DNA of 64,000 nucleotides from Plantactinospora soyae (GTDB lineage Bacteria > Actinomycetota > Actinomycetes > Mycobacteriales > Micromonosporaceae). The stretch spans positions 9,300,001 through 9,364,000 of the forward strand of contig NZ_JADBEB010000001.1 of the NCBI RefSeq assembly GCF_014874095.1. The letters are read 5' to 3'. A model generated the notes under the pieces. It saw nothing but the letters and a program-made list of their open reading frames with translations. It had not been told where the DNA came from and did not search any database. Within the stretch, counting starts at the first letter, position 1, and the number at the start of each line of letters is the position of its first letter. This document shows, piece after piece, positions 26,504-35,200 of the stretch. The translations under genes and the position numbers were made by a program.

Positions 26504-29500
26504 TGAGTACGCGTTCCGCAGCGGCCCGGCTGCGCCGCGCGGTTCGCAGGTAGTCGTCGAGGAACTCGCCCGGATCGTCGGCACCGAGCAGTCGGACCAC
26601 GCCGGCGAGTTCGACCCCGTGCCGGGGCAACTGGTCGCCGGCCCGGCCGCGTACCAGCATCAACGCGTTGCGTACCTGCGCCGCCATGGTCCAGCCGGCG
26701 GCCATCGCGGCGGCGTCGGCGGCGTCGACGACGTCGGCCTCCCGGGCGGCGGCCAGCGCGTCGAGGGTACGGGTGCAGCGCAGTTCCGGCAGCGTGCCGG
26801 CGTGCCGGAGCTGCATCAACTGCACCGCCCACTCCACGTCGGCCAGCCCGCCCCGGCCCAGTTTGGTATTGGTCGCCGGATCGGCGTTCCGGGGCAGCCG
26901 CTCGGTCTCCACCCGGGCCTTGATCCGCCGGATCTCCACCACCTGCTCCCGGGTCAGTCCCTGCTCCGGATAGCGGACCGGATCGGCGACGGCCTCGAAC
27001 TCGGTGCCGAGATCGGCGTCGCCGCAGACGTACCGGGCACGCAGCAGGGCCTGCGCCTCCCAGACCTTCGACCAGCGGGCGTAGTACTGCGCGTACGCGG
27101 CCAGGCTGCGGACCAGCGGCCCCTGCCGGCCCTCGGGGCGCAGGTCGGCGTCGACTCCGAGCGGCGGATCGGGCGCCGGCATCCCGAGCAGCCGGCGCAG
27201 CTCCTCGGCGATTCCCCGGGCCGCCGTACTCGCCGCGTCCTCGGCCACTCCCGGTGGGGGGTCGTAGACGAACAGCACGTCGGCGTCGGAGAGGTAGTTC
27301 ATCTCGTACCCGCCGAGCCGGCCCACACCGATGACCGCGAACCGGAGTCCGGGCATCGTCGGCTGGGTCGCCCGGGCCACCCGCAGCGCCGCCCCGAGGG
27401 TGGCGTCGGTGACGGCGGAGAGCGCCGCGCCGACCGCGGTGACATCAAACATCGCCGCGTCTGCCGTACCCCGTTCCGGGCGGACCGGCGGCACCGGTCC
27501 GGTCCCGCCGCTCGGACGGGCCGGGGTCAGCGAACCGGCCTGGTGGAGCACGTCGGCACAGGCGACCCGGATCAGTTCCCGGCTGCGTAGCGCCCGGACC
27601 GCCCGGATCGCCTCGGTCGGGTTGGCCGGCTGCGGTCCCCGGCCGCCGAGGTGCCGGTCGGCCGCGGCGGCCAGCCCGTCGCGCAGTACGTCGGTGCCGC
27701 GTGGGGTCAGTTCGGCGTCCTCGGCGAGCAGCCGGAGCGCCTCCGGGTCCCGGGCCAGCAGGTCCGCGACGTAGCGGGAACCGGCCAGGATCCGGGCCAA
27801 CCGGCGGGCCACCGGCCCCTCGTCACGCAGCAGCCGCAGGTACCACGGGGTGCCGCCGAGCTTGTCGGAGACCGTCCGGTAGTTGAGCAGTCCCCGGTCG
27901 GGCTCCGGCGCGTCGGCGAACTCCTGGAGCAGCACCGGAAGCAGGGTCCGCTGGATCGCCGCCGTCCGGGTCAGCCCGCCGGTGAGGGCCTCCAGGTGAC
28001 GCAGCGCCCGAACCGGATCGCCGAATCCGAGGATCTCCAGTCGCTCCCGGGCCGCCTCCGGGGTCATCCGCAGGCCGTCGGCCGGTACCCGGGCGACCGA
28101 CTCCAGCAGCGGCCGGTAGAGCAGTTTGGCGTGCAGTCGACGTACCTCGGTGGCATGCCCGACCCAGTCGGCCCGGAACGCCTCGACGGCGCTCTGGCCC
28201 GGCGATGCGGTGTAGCCGAGCGCGTGGGCCAGCCAACGCAGCGCGGGCGGATCCGCCGGCACGGTGTGGGTACGCCGCAGGCCCTGCAACTGGAGCCGGT
28301 GTTCGACGCCACGCAGGAACCTGTACCCGCGCAACAGAGCCTCACCGTCGGCCCGGCCGACGTAGCCGCCCGCGACCAGCGCCCGAAGTGCCGGAAGCGT
28401 GCCCCGGGACCGCAGCGACTCGTCGACCCGCCCGTGTACGAGCTGGAGGAGCTGTACGGCGAACTCGATGTCCCGCAGCCCACCCGGACCGCGCTTGATC
28501 TCGCGCTCCAGCTCCTTGGGTGGGATGTTGTCGATGATCTTCCGGCGCATGGACCGAACGTCCTCGACGGCCTCCGGACGCTCCGCCGCCCGCCAGACCA
28601 GCGGGGCGAGCTGGTCGATCCACTCCCCGGCCAACTCGGCGTCCCCGGCCGCCGGACGTGCCTTGAGCAGCGCCTGGAACTCCCAGGTCCGGGCCCACCG
28701 TCGGTAGTAGGCGAGATGACTGGCGAGGGTACGCACCAGCGGGCCACGGTTCCCCTCGGGCCGCAGCGCGGCATCCACCGGCCAGGCCACCAGCCCACAG
28801 ATGTGGATCAACCGGGTCGCGATCTGGGTGGCGGCGGGCAGGTCCTCGTCCGTCGCGGCCACGAAGATGACGTCGACGTCGGAGACGTAGTTCAGCTCGT
28901 CGCCGCCGCACTTGCCCATCGCCACCACGGCGAGCCGGGGCACCGGGGTACCGTCCGCCAGCTCGCCGACCGCGATGTCGTACGCCGCGCCCAGGGTGGC
29001 ATCGGCCAGCGCGGAGATCGCCGCCATGGTCTGCTCCAGGCCGCGCCCGCCGGTCAGGTCGGCCGCCGCGATCCGCAGCAGGGCCAGCCGGTACGCCTGC
29101 CGCAGCGCGGCCACCGCCGGCAGCCGCCGAGCGGTATCCGTCTCGGTGGCGCCTTCCGGAAACAGCATTCCCTCGGCGCTGGGCGGCAACCCGTCCGCCC
29201 CGGTGGAGAGTGCCTGCCACTGCTCCGGGTTCGCCACCAGGTGGTCGCCGAGCGCCGACGAGGCCCCGAGGACGGCGACCATCCTGCGTCGAAGCCCCGG
29301 GTCGGCGTGCATCCCGGTGATCAGTGCCGAACTGTCCGGGTCGGCGGCCGAGCGGCGTTCCGCCTCCACGATCCGGTGCAGTTGCCGCAGCGCCAGGTCG
29401 GGATCGGCGGCCCGGGACAGCGCGGTGAGCAGTTCGCCGGCCGGCTCGTCGACCGGTTCCAGAGCGACGACGTCCCACAGCCCGAGCCCGTCCGGCCCGA

Positions 29501-29603
29501 GTAGTTCCGTGGCCCGCCCGGCACCGGTCCCGACCCCGCCACCGTCGCCCACCCCGAAGCCGTACCGGGCGAGCCGGCCGGGCGCGCTGGTCGGTCTGGT
29601 CAT
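26496..29603 (-). CDS. glnE: Bifunctional glutamine synthetase adenylyltransferase/deadenylyltransferase GlnE
   Basis: GlnE attaches AMP to, and removes it from, the regulatory tyrosine of GlnA1. The 1035-residue protein has both nucleotidyltransferase domains: N-terminal (G-K-C-G-G-D-E-L-N-Y-V-S-D-V-D-V) and C-terminal (G-V-G-R-L-G-G-Y-E-M-N-Y-L-S-D-A-D-V), each with the paired-Asp active site and an R-P-E-G-(N/R)-x-G-P-L-V-R segment. A regulatory linker lies between them. AGGAGG lies 8 bases before the ATG and overlaps the stop of the upstream amidotransferase gene. The substrate site is intact in GlnA1. Confidence 0.97.
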   Translation of the reverse strand: MTRPTSAPGRLARYGFGVGDGGGVGTGAGRATELLGPDGLGLWDVVALEPVDEPAGELLTALSRAADPDLALRQLHRIVEAERRSAADPDSSALITGMHADPGLRRRMVAVLGASSALGDHLVANPEQWQALSTGADGLPPSAEGMLFPEGATETDTARRLPAVAALRQAYRLALLRIAAADLTGGRGLEQTMAAISALADATLGAAYDIAVGELADGTPVPRLAVVAMGKCGGDELNYVSDVDVIFVAATDEDLPAATQIATRLIHICGLVAWPVDAALRPEGNRGPLVRTLASHLAYYRRWARTWEFQALLKARPAAGDAELAGEWIDQLAPLVWRAAERPEAVEDVRSMRRKIIDNIPPKELEREIKRGPGGLRDIEFAVQLLQLVHGRVDESLRSRGTLPALRALVAGGYVGRADGEALLRGYRFLRGVEHRLQLQGLRRTHTVPADPPALRWLAHALGYTASPGQSAVEAFRADWVGHATEVRRLHAKLLYRPLLESVARVPADGLRMTPEAARERLEILGFGDPVRALRHLEALTGGLTRTAAIQRTLLPVLLQEFADAPEPDRGLLNYRTVSDKLGGTPWYLRLLRDEGPVARRLARILAGSRYVADLLARDPEALRLLAEDAELTPRGTDVLRDGLAAAADRHLGGRGPQPANPTEAIRAVRALRSRELIRVACADVLHQAGSLTPARPSGGTGPVPPVRPERGTADAAMFDVTAVGAALSAVTDATLGAALRVARATQPTMPGLRFAVIGVGRLGGYEMNYLSDADVLFVYDPPPGVAEDAASTAARGIAEELRRLLGMPAPDPPLGVDADLRPEGRQGPLVRSLAAYAQYYARWSKVWEAQALLRARYVCGDADLGTEFEAVADPVRYPEQGLTREQVVEIRRIKARVETERLPRNADPATNTKLGRGGLADVEWAVQLMQLRHAGTLPELRCTRTLDALAAAREADVVDAADAAAMAAGWTMAAQVRNALMLVRGRAGDQLPRHGVELAGVVRLLGADDPGEFLDDYLRTARRSRAAAERVLNA

Positions 29604-29615
29604 CGCCGACGCCTC

Positions 29616-30431
29616 CTAGTGTCCGAGGAGCGGCAGCGTCCGCCGGGGCTCCGCGTCCGGTAGCCGGCCCTGGGCAAGCGCCGCGAACCGGGCGGCGAAC
29701 GGCTGCCACACCTCCTCGACGTCCGGCAGCACCTCGGCGCAGGCGGCCACCACCAGCTCGGGGTCGTAGTCCAGCTCGGCCAGCACCGCCGAGTCGCGCG
29801 CCCAGTCGGCGATCATGTCCGTGTCGCACTCGATGTGAAACTGGAGTCCCCAGGCCCGGTCGCCGAGCCGGAACGCCTGGTGCGGATAGCGGGTCGAGGC
29901 GGCCAGCAGGGTCGCGCCGTGCGGCAGTTCGGTGATCTCGTCGACGTGCCACTGGAGCACGTCGGGGATCATCGGCACATACTTGAACAGCGGATCGCCG
30001 TCGGCCGCGTCCCGCTTACCGACCACGGTCGGCCCGACCTCCGGCCCGGCCTCGCTCCGCTGCACCGTACCGGCATGCGCGGTGGCCAGGAGCTGTGCGC
30101 CGAGACAGATCGCCAGGGTGGGCACCCGGTACCGGACCGCCTTGCGGAGCAGACCCTCCAGGGCCGGGAACCAGGGTGCACCGGGAGAGCCGTCGGGCGC
30201 CGGGTAGGGCTGCTGGTAGCCGCCGAGCACCACCAGCGCGTCGTACCCGGTCAGGTCCTCGGGAAGGCTCTCCCCGGCGTGCGGCCGGAGCACCCGCAGT
30301 TCGAGGCCGGCCTCGGTGAGCCACTCCCCCAGCCGGCGGGCGTCGTCCGTCGGGTCGTTCTCGATCACCAGCGCGATCGCGGTCGCGGTCGCACTCTCGG
30401 TTCCGGTCTCGCTGCCGGTCTCGGTTGTCAC
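29616..30431 (-). CDS. Class I glutamine amidotransferase
   Basis: A 271-residue GATase1 protein. The catalytic Cys is in L-A-I-C-L-G-A-Q-L-L-A, and the His/Glu pair is in G-L-Q-F-H-I-E. The V-V-L-G-G-Y oxyanion segment and Q-W-H-V-D are also present. The single-domain form is of the GuaA-like/peptidase C26 type, and the acceptor is unknown. A short repetitive N-terminal segment (T-E-T-G-S-E-T-G-T-E) precedes the domain. It ends 12 bases before glnE and probably heads the operon. A TAGCCT -10 box lies 7 bases before the GTG. Confidence 0.85.
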   Translation of the reverse strand: MTTETGSETGTESATATAIALVIENDPTDDARRLGEWLTEAGLELRVLRPHAGESLPEDLTGYDALVVLGGYQQPYPAPDGSPGAPWFPALEGLLRKAVRYRVPTLAICLGAQLLATAHAGTVQRSEAGPEVGPTVVGKRDAADGDPLFKYVPMIPDVLQWHVDEITELPHGATLLAASTRYPHQAFRLGDRAWGLQFHIECDTDMIADWARDSAVLAELDYDPELVVAACAEVLPDVEEVWQPFAARFAALAQGRLPDAEPRRTLPLLGH

Positions 30432-30438
30432 GGTGTCG

Positions 30439-30444
30439 AGGCTA
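30439..30444 (-). promoter_or_regulatory. Leaderless-type -10 box (TAGCCT) of the GATase-glnE operon
   Basis: On the minus strand TAGCCT (30444-30439) ends 7 bases before the GTG at 30431. It probably drives the whole operon. Confidence 0.5.
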
Positions 30445-30468
30445 TCCGGTGGCCCCGCCGCACACCGA

Positions 30469-30474
30469 TAGGCT
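30469..30474 (+). promoter_or_regulatory. -10 box (TAGGCT) of the LD-carboxypeptidase gene
   Basis: TAGGCT is followed by a short leader and AGGAGG (30491-30496), which lies 4 bases before the GTG at 30501. It is divergent from the GATase promoter. Confidence 0.45.
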
Positions 30475-30500
30475 CTGGGCCGACTGAACGAGGAGGCACG

Positions 30501-31430
30501 GTGCTCGACGATCAGGCCGTACGCCCACCGGCGCTGCGCCCCGGGGACACGGTGCTGCTGGTGTCACCCTCGGGGCCGACCCGACCGGAACGGGTGGCCC
30601 GGGGCGTGGAACTCCTCACCAGTTGGGGCCTGCGTCCGGTCCTCGCCCCGAACGCGTACGCCCAGCGCGGCTATCTGGCCGGCGACGACGCACTCCGGGC
30701 CGCCGACCTCAACGCCGCCTTCGCCGATCCGGCGGTACGCGGTGTCCTCTGCACCCGAGGCGGCTATGGCGCCCAGCGGGTCGTCGACGCCCTCGACATG
30801 GCGCCGGTCCGAAACGATCCGAAGGTGGTGGCCGGGTTCTCCGACATCACCGCGCTGCAACTCGCGCTCTGGCGCGGCGCCCGGCTGGCCACCGTGCACG
30901 GGCCGGGAGCCGCCTGGCTGGACGAGCGCACCCCGCCGGCCTCGGCAGAGTCGTTGCGCGCCGCGCTGATGAGCACCGAGCCGGTGGTGGTGCACCGGCT
31001 GGCAACCGAGGAGACCGCTCCGGTGCACGTCCCCGGTACGTCCACCGGCCCGCTGATCGGCGGCAACCTCTGCCTGATCGTGTCGTCGTTGGGGACTCCG
31101 GACATGCCGGACCTGACCGGGGCGATCCTGTTGATCGAGGACGTCGGGGAGCCGCCGTACAAGGTCGACCGGATGCTCACCCATCTACGCCGGGCCGGGG
31201 TGCTGGCCGGGGTGGCCGGGGTGGCGGTGGGCCAGTTCACCGACTGCGCCGACAGCTGGGCGATCGGGGTGGCCGAGGTGCTGGCCGAACGGCTGGGTGA
31301 CCTGGGGGTGCCGGTGCTCGGCGGGCTGCCGATCGGGCACGGAGTCGGCCAGCTCACTGTGCCGGTGGGCGTACCCGCGACCCTGGACGCCACCGCCGGC
31401 ACCCTGACCGTCTCCCCCGCCGTACGTTGA
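30501..31430 (+). CDS. Peptidase S66 LD-carboxypeptidase
   Basis: A 309-residue serine peptidase of family S66. LD-carboxypeptidases remove the terminal D-Ala from cell-wall tetrapeptides during peptidoglycan recycling. S66 landmarks are R-G-G-Y-G-A-Q-R, G-F-S-D-I-T-A-L with the nucleophile Ser, L-L-I-E-D-V-G-E-P-P-Y-K with the Glu, and G-L-P-I-G-H-G with the catalytic His. AGGAGG (30491-30496) fixes the GTG start. Microcin-C immunity homologues (MccF) are in the same family and cannot be excluded. Confidence 0.85.
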   Translation: MLDDQAVRPPALRPGDTVLLVSPSGPTRPERVARGVELLTSWGLRPVLAPNAYAQRGYLAGDDALRAADLNAAFADPAVRGVLCTRGGYGAQRVVDALDMAPVRNDPKVVAGFSDITALQLALWRGARLATVHGPGAAWLDERTPPASAESLRAALMSTEPVVVHRLATEETAPVHVPGTSTGPLIGGNLCLIVSSLGTPDMPDLTGAILLIEDVGEPPYKVDRMLTHLRRAGVLAGVAGVAVGQFTDCADSWAIGVAEVLAERLGDLGVPVLGGLPIGHGVGQLTVPVGVPATLDATAGTLTVSPAVR

Positions 31431-31875
31431 GGCTACGCGATTCGAAAACGTCGAGGGACATCCACCGCGCCAGGCTGACACTGCGTCGACAAGCAATCCG
31501 AGGTCATCTGTTGAGCCGATAGCCCACGTGCAGCCCGGAGCATGGATACCGATCAGGAACAACCGTTGTTCCTTCGCAATATCGATCGAGATCCTGCCCC
31601 TGCAGTCTCGATCCTGGCCCCGAAGGAAAGCTGAACCATTGTTTCGATGCCCCGGCCGCTCAACCGGCGACTTCCTCCATTGCAGCCCTCAGCCCTCCCA
31701 TCGCGATGAGATCCGGGTACAGGCGACGCAGGGGCGGGTCCATGTGCCACACGTCAGTCATGACATCTACAGCACCGCAGTGCCCCACCTTTCAACGGGA
31801 ACAGATCTCCCTTTAGCACCGACAGGTCCGACAGGTCCGAGGGAGGATTCCTTCATACCTCCCGTGTCCAGTAAA
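31431..31875. other. Gene-poor, lower-GC segment beyond the Rhs immunity gene
   Basis: These 445 bases hold no credible gene. Short frames on both strands lack ribosome sites and codon bias. Base composition is clearly lower in GC than the rest of the window and matches the adjacent immunity gene. No full repeat of the Rhs tip is visible by eye. It may be decayed toxin/immunity sequence or simply intergenic. Confidence 0.5.
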
Positions 31876-32214
31876 TCATTCGAAATCCCTACCGTAAGGA
31901 AGCCGAAACGCGAATACCGGGACACCTGATTCCGTTGCCATAACGATGCCCTTGAGGCCGTCGTTCGTGCTAAATCGGATCATCTCAAACGTATCGCCTT
32001 CCAGTTTGTCTAGCGCCTCAAGAATTCCGTTTGTCTGAACGGTCAGTGGCGAGTCTGGGGCGAGCCGTTTACGGCGCCGGACATAGATGGCGCGAACCGC
32101 CGCAACCGAAGCGGTTGACCCTTCTGCATCTCGAATCCCCGAGGCACGGACGGCCGAAGAAAACGCCGCCGTACACCACGTTGCAACTGCATCAAACAGG
32201 GTTGAGTCATGCAT
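31876..32214 (-). CDS. Putative immunity protein for the Rhs toxin
   Basis: A 112-residue soluble protein starting M-H-D-S-T-L-F-D-A-V-A, with an R-R-R-K-R basic turn and a C-terminal beta-rich part (F-E-M-I-R-F-S-T-N-D-G, V-P-V-F-A-F-R-L). No family is recognised. Its position, 36 bases after the stop of the Rhs toxin on the same strand, is where polymorphic toxin systems place the cognate immunity gene, and its GC content is visibly lower than its surroundings, as is usual for exchanged tip modules. No clear Shine-Dalgarno sequence is seen. Role as immunity protein is inferred from context only. Confidence 0.6.
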   Translation of the reverse strand: MHDSTLFDAVATWCTAAFSSAVRASGIRDAEGSTASVAAVRAIYVRRRKRLAPDSPLTVQTNGILEALDKLEGDTFEMIRFSTNDGLKGIVMATESGVPVFAFRLPYGRDFE

Positions 32215-32250
32215 CTGGAAGTTCCAATCCGCGCCTCAGGCTCGAGTCAT

Positions 32251-35200
32251 TTAGCATCCGGAGAACGTGGAGCCACCGACACTCGACCGCACTTCCGCGC
32301 CCGTAACCTGGCCACGAATAGTCACTTCACCTTCCTCATACGGGTAGTTAACCCCGTCGACGATCTGTGACGCGACGGACGATCGAGGCACTCGGAGAAC
32401 TACGCCCGGCCCATTGCCCTCTCTGCTGATGTCAAGGGCAATGTCAGGATCGGCGGTCCAGGATGTAAAGTTGCTACGAGTGTTACCACCGGCATGCTTG
32501 TCGGGGTCGTCATGCCCACCCCAGGGTGTCGCGATTCCACGCCGCGCCTCGTCGAGTTTCACATGATCAGACGCCAGGCCACGATAGAGCCAGTCGTCCC
32601 CTTCACTGTTGTGGACCAGGATTGGCGTGTTACCGGCCACCACATAGTACGTGTGGATGGTGTCCACAGTGAGGTTGTGGACCCGCTGGTTCTGGGCAGT
32701 CCACCGCTCGATCGCCGTTATCTGTACGTACGTGCCGGCTGCAGTGCGCAGCAGCGAACCCACCCGCAGGTCCGTGGCATCTATCCAGGCGCCGAGTTCC
32801 GCCGCCCAGAACGGGTGGCCGTCGGTGGCGACGAGCTTCCCGATCCGGTCGCCACGGTCGCCGTCCAGGTCGATCGTTACCCCGACCAGCTTCTTCTCGC
32901 CCTGACCGACGATCAGGTTGGTGACCGGTTGGGCTCCCGTCTCCCCGGTCGTCGGATCGGTGGCGAGCACCAGGTCGCCGACCCGCACGTTCTCGATCGG
33001 CTTCCCGCTGCCGTTCGCCATCAGGACCGCCGTACCGGGAACGAAGCTGTTCTTGCCGGGAACGGAGCAGCTCCCGCCGGGAGTGGTCCGCGCCGGCGCC
33101 GGCGCCGGTCCGTCGGGGCTCATCATCGAGCCGGCGCCGCTTCGACCACCGCCGGCCAGGGCGCCGCCGCTGAGTCGGCCACTCGCGATGCTGGCGATCT
33201 CTTCACGAGCGCCCCGGATCAGGCCCTGTCCGGCACCCCGCAGCCCCTGGCCCAGCCCACGGATACCGGCCCCGAGCGCCTGGCCGGCGACGGAACCGAG
33301 GGCGCCGCCGAGCGCTCCGGTCAGTCCGCCCATGGCCGCCGTGCCCACCAGGTCCCAACCACGCTTGCCGTTCATGTAGCCGGTGACGGCCGAGCCGACC
33401 GCACCGGCGAGTGCGCCGCAGGCGACCGCGCCCACGCCGGTCCAGCCGATGGCCGCACCACAGCCGATCCCTACGACGGCGCCGGCCGCGAATCCGACAA
33501 TCTCGGCGGCGTGGTCCTCGACGAACTGAGTGGCCTTGTCCCACAGCTTCGTCGCACCCTCGATGAGGGGCGCGGCTTCTCGAAGCGCCTCGAGATACAG
33601 CCCCTGCCGGAACTTCGCCGGATCCTTGATCCCGGCCATCGTTACCGCCGTCACGCTCGCCGCGACCTTGATCGAGACGCTCACGACCTTGAGGGCGGTG
33701 AGCAGCGGCGCGGTCAACGCCTTGACCACCGGCAGTTTGGTGAACTTGACGACCTGTTCGACGGCCGCCTTCGCCCGCGCGGTGATCGCCACCTTGGCCC
33801 GGTGCAGCTGTGCCTGCGCGGCCCGGGCCTGCTGCACGGCCCAGTTCTTGAAGTTGCCGGTTCGCAGCGCGTTGACGCCCTCGCCAATCTTGGTGAACGT
33901 GGTCTTGATCGCGCTGACGGTCTTGTTGATGACCCAACTCGCACCGCGGGCTACGAAGCTGTTGAAGGTCTTGAACGCGGACCAGCCCGCCGAGACGGCG
34001 CTCGAGGTGTAGTGCCGCACATTGGAAACTGCCCTGGAGAACCCGCTGCTGATCGAACTGCCGATTGACTTCAAGCTCGGCCAGTGACCGTCCGGGTCGT
34101 CGTAGTCCAGTGGCGCACCGGCACCGTAGGTGTAGCGGTTGGCCAGGATCGAGTCACCCTTGGCGTAGTTGACGCTGTCCCGCGAGGTGAAGGTACCGGT
34201 GCCGGGCTGGTACCAGCGGGCGCCCATGTCGACCTGACCGGTGTCCGGATCGGTCCAGTCACCCTGGAAACCGACGTTGCCGGTGTCACCCGCGCTGTCG
34301 ACCTTCTTTCCGAACGGGTCGTAGGTGCTGGAGTCGGTCAGTGCCGGCAACGCGGTGTCGGCCGGGTCGAAGGCCGCCACCACATCACCGTGGGCATCGC
34401 TGATGACGAGCTGCTTGTCCGACGCACGCCCCACCGCCAGCAACTCGTCGGCGGGGCCCCGGGCGTAGTACTCGACGCCGTCGGAGACCGCCTCGTCGCT
34501 GAGCCCGGCGTACGTGAAGGGGTTACCGCCGCGCTTGGTGAGCCGGTCCATGCCGTCGTAGCTGTAGTTCTGCCCCTCGGCCGAGATGAGCCGGTCGAAG
34601 GCGTCGAAGCTGTAAGGCTCGACCAGTCCGGAGCTGTTCCGGGTCGCGATGTTGCCTCGGGCGCTGTACGTGTAGGTGTAGTCCCCGTCGGAGAGCAGTC
34701 GGTTGCGCTCGTCGAAGGTCGAGGTCTTCGCTCCCGTACGGATCCGGTTGCCGGAGGCGTCCCAGCCGTATCCGACGGTGCCCTCGGGGCCGGTCCAGGA
34801 GGTGAGCCGCCCCGCGTCGTCGTAGGTGTACGTGTTGTTGCCGGCGCCGGCCGTTCCGGCGGTGTTCTTACGGGTCAGATGACCGTTGAGGTCGAACCCG
34901 TAGCCGACCGAGCTGACCGTGCCACCACCGGAGTTGCGCAGGACGTCGCTGTTGACCCTGCCGTAGTCGTCGTACCCGAAGGTCCGGACCCGGCCGCCGC
35001 CGTAGTCGATCGTCTTGACCTCGCCGGCGGCGTCATAGCCGAGTTGCTGCCGCTGCCCGGTGATGCCGTCGGTCATCGAGTCGAGCCGGCCCTTGAGGTA
35101 GCCGAAGGTCGCGGAGCCGGCGGCGTCGGTCCGGGACACCAGGTTGCCGTCGTCGTCGTAGCCGAAGCTCGCCGTGCCGGACGGGCCGGTCGCGGTGAGC

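Noticed and set aside
31528-31929. Plus-strand frame beyond the immunity gene
   Set aside because: No ribosome site, no sequence pattern of a protein, and it overlaps the immunity gene. It is treated as chance.
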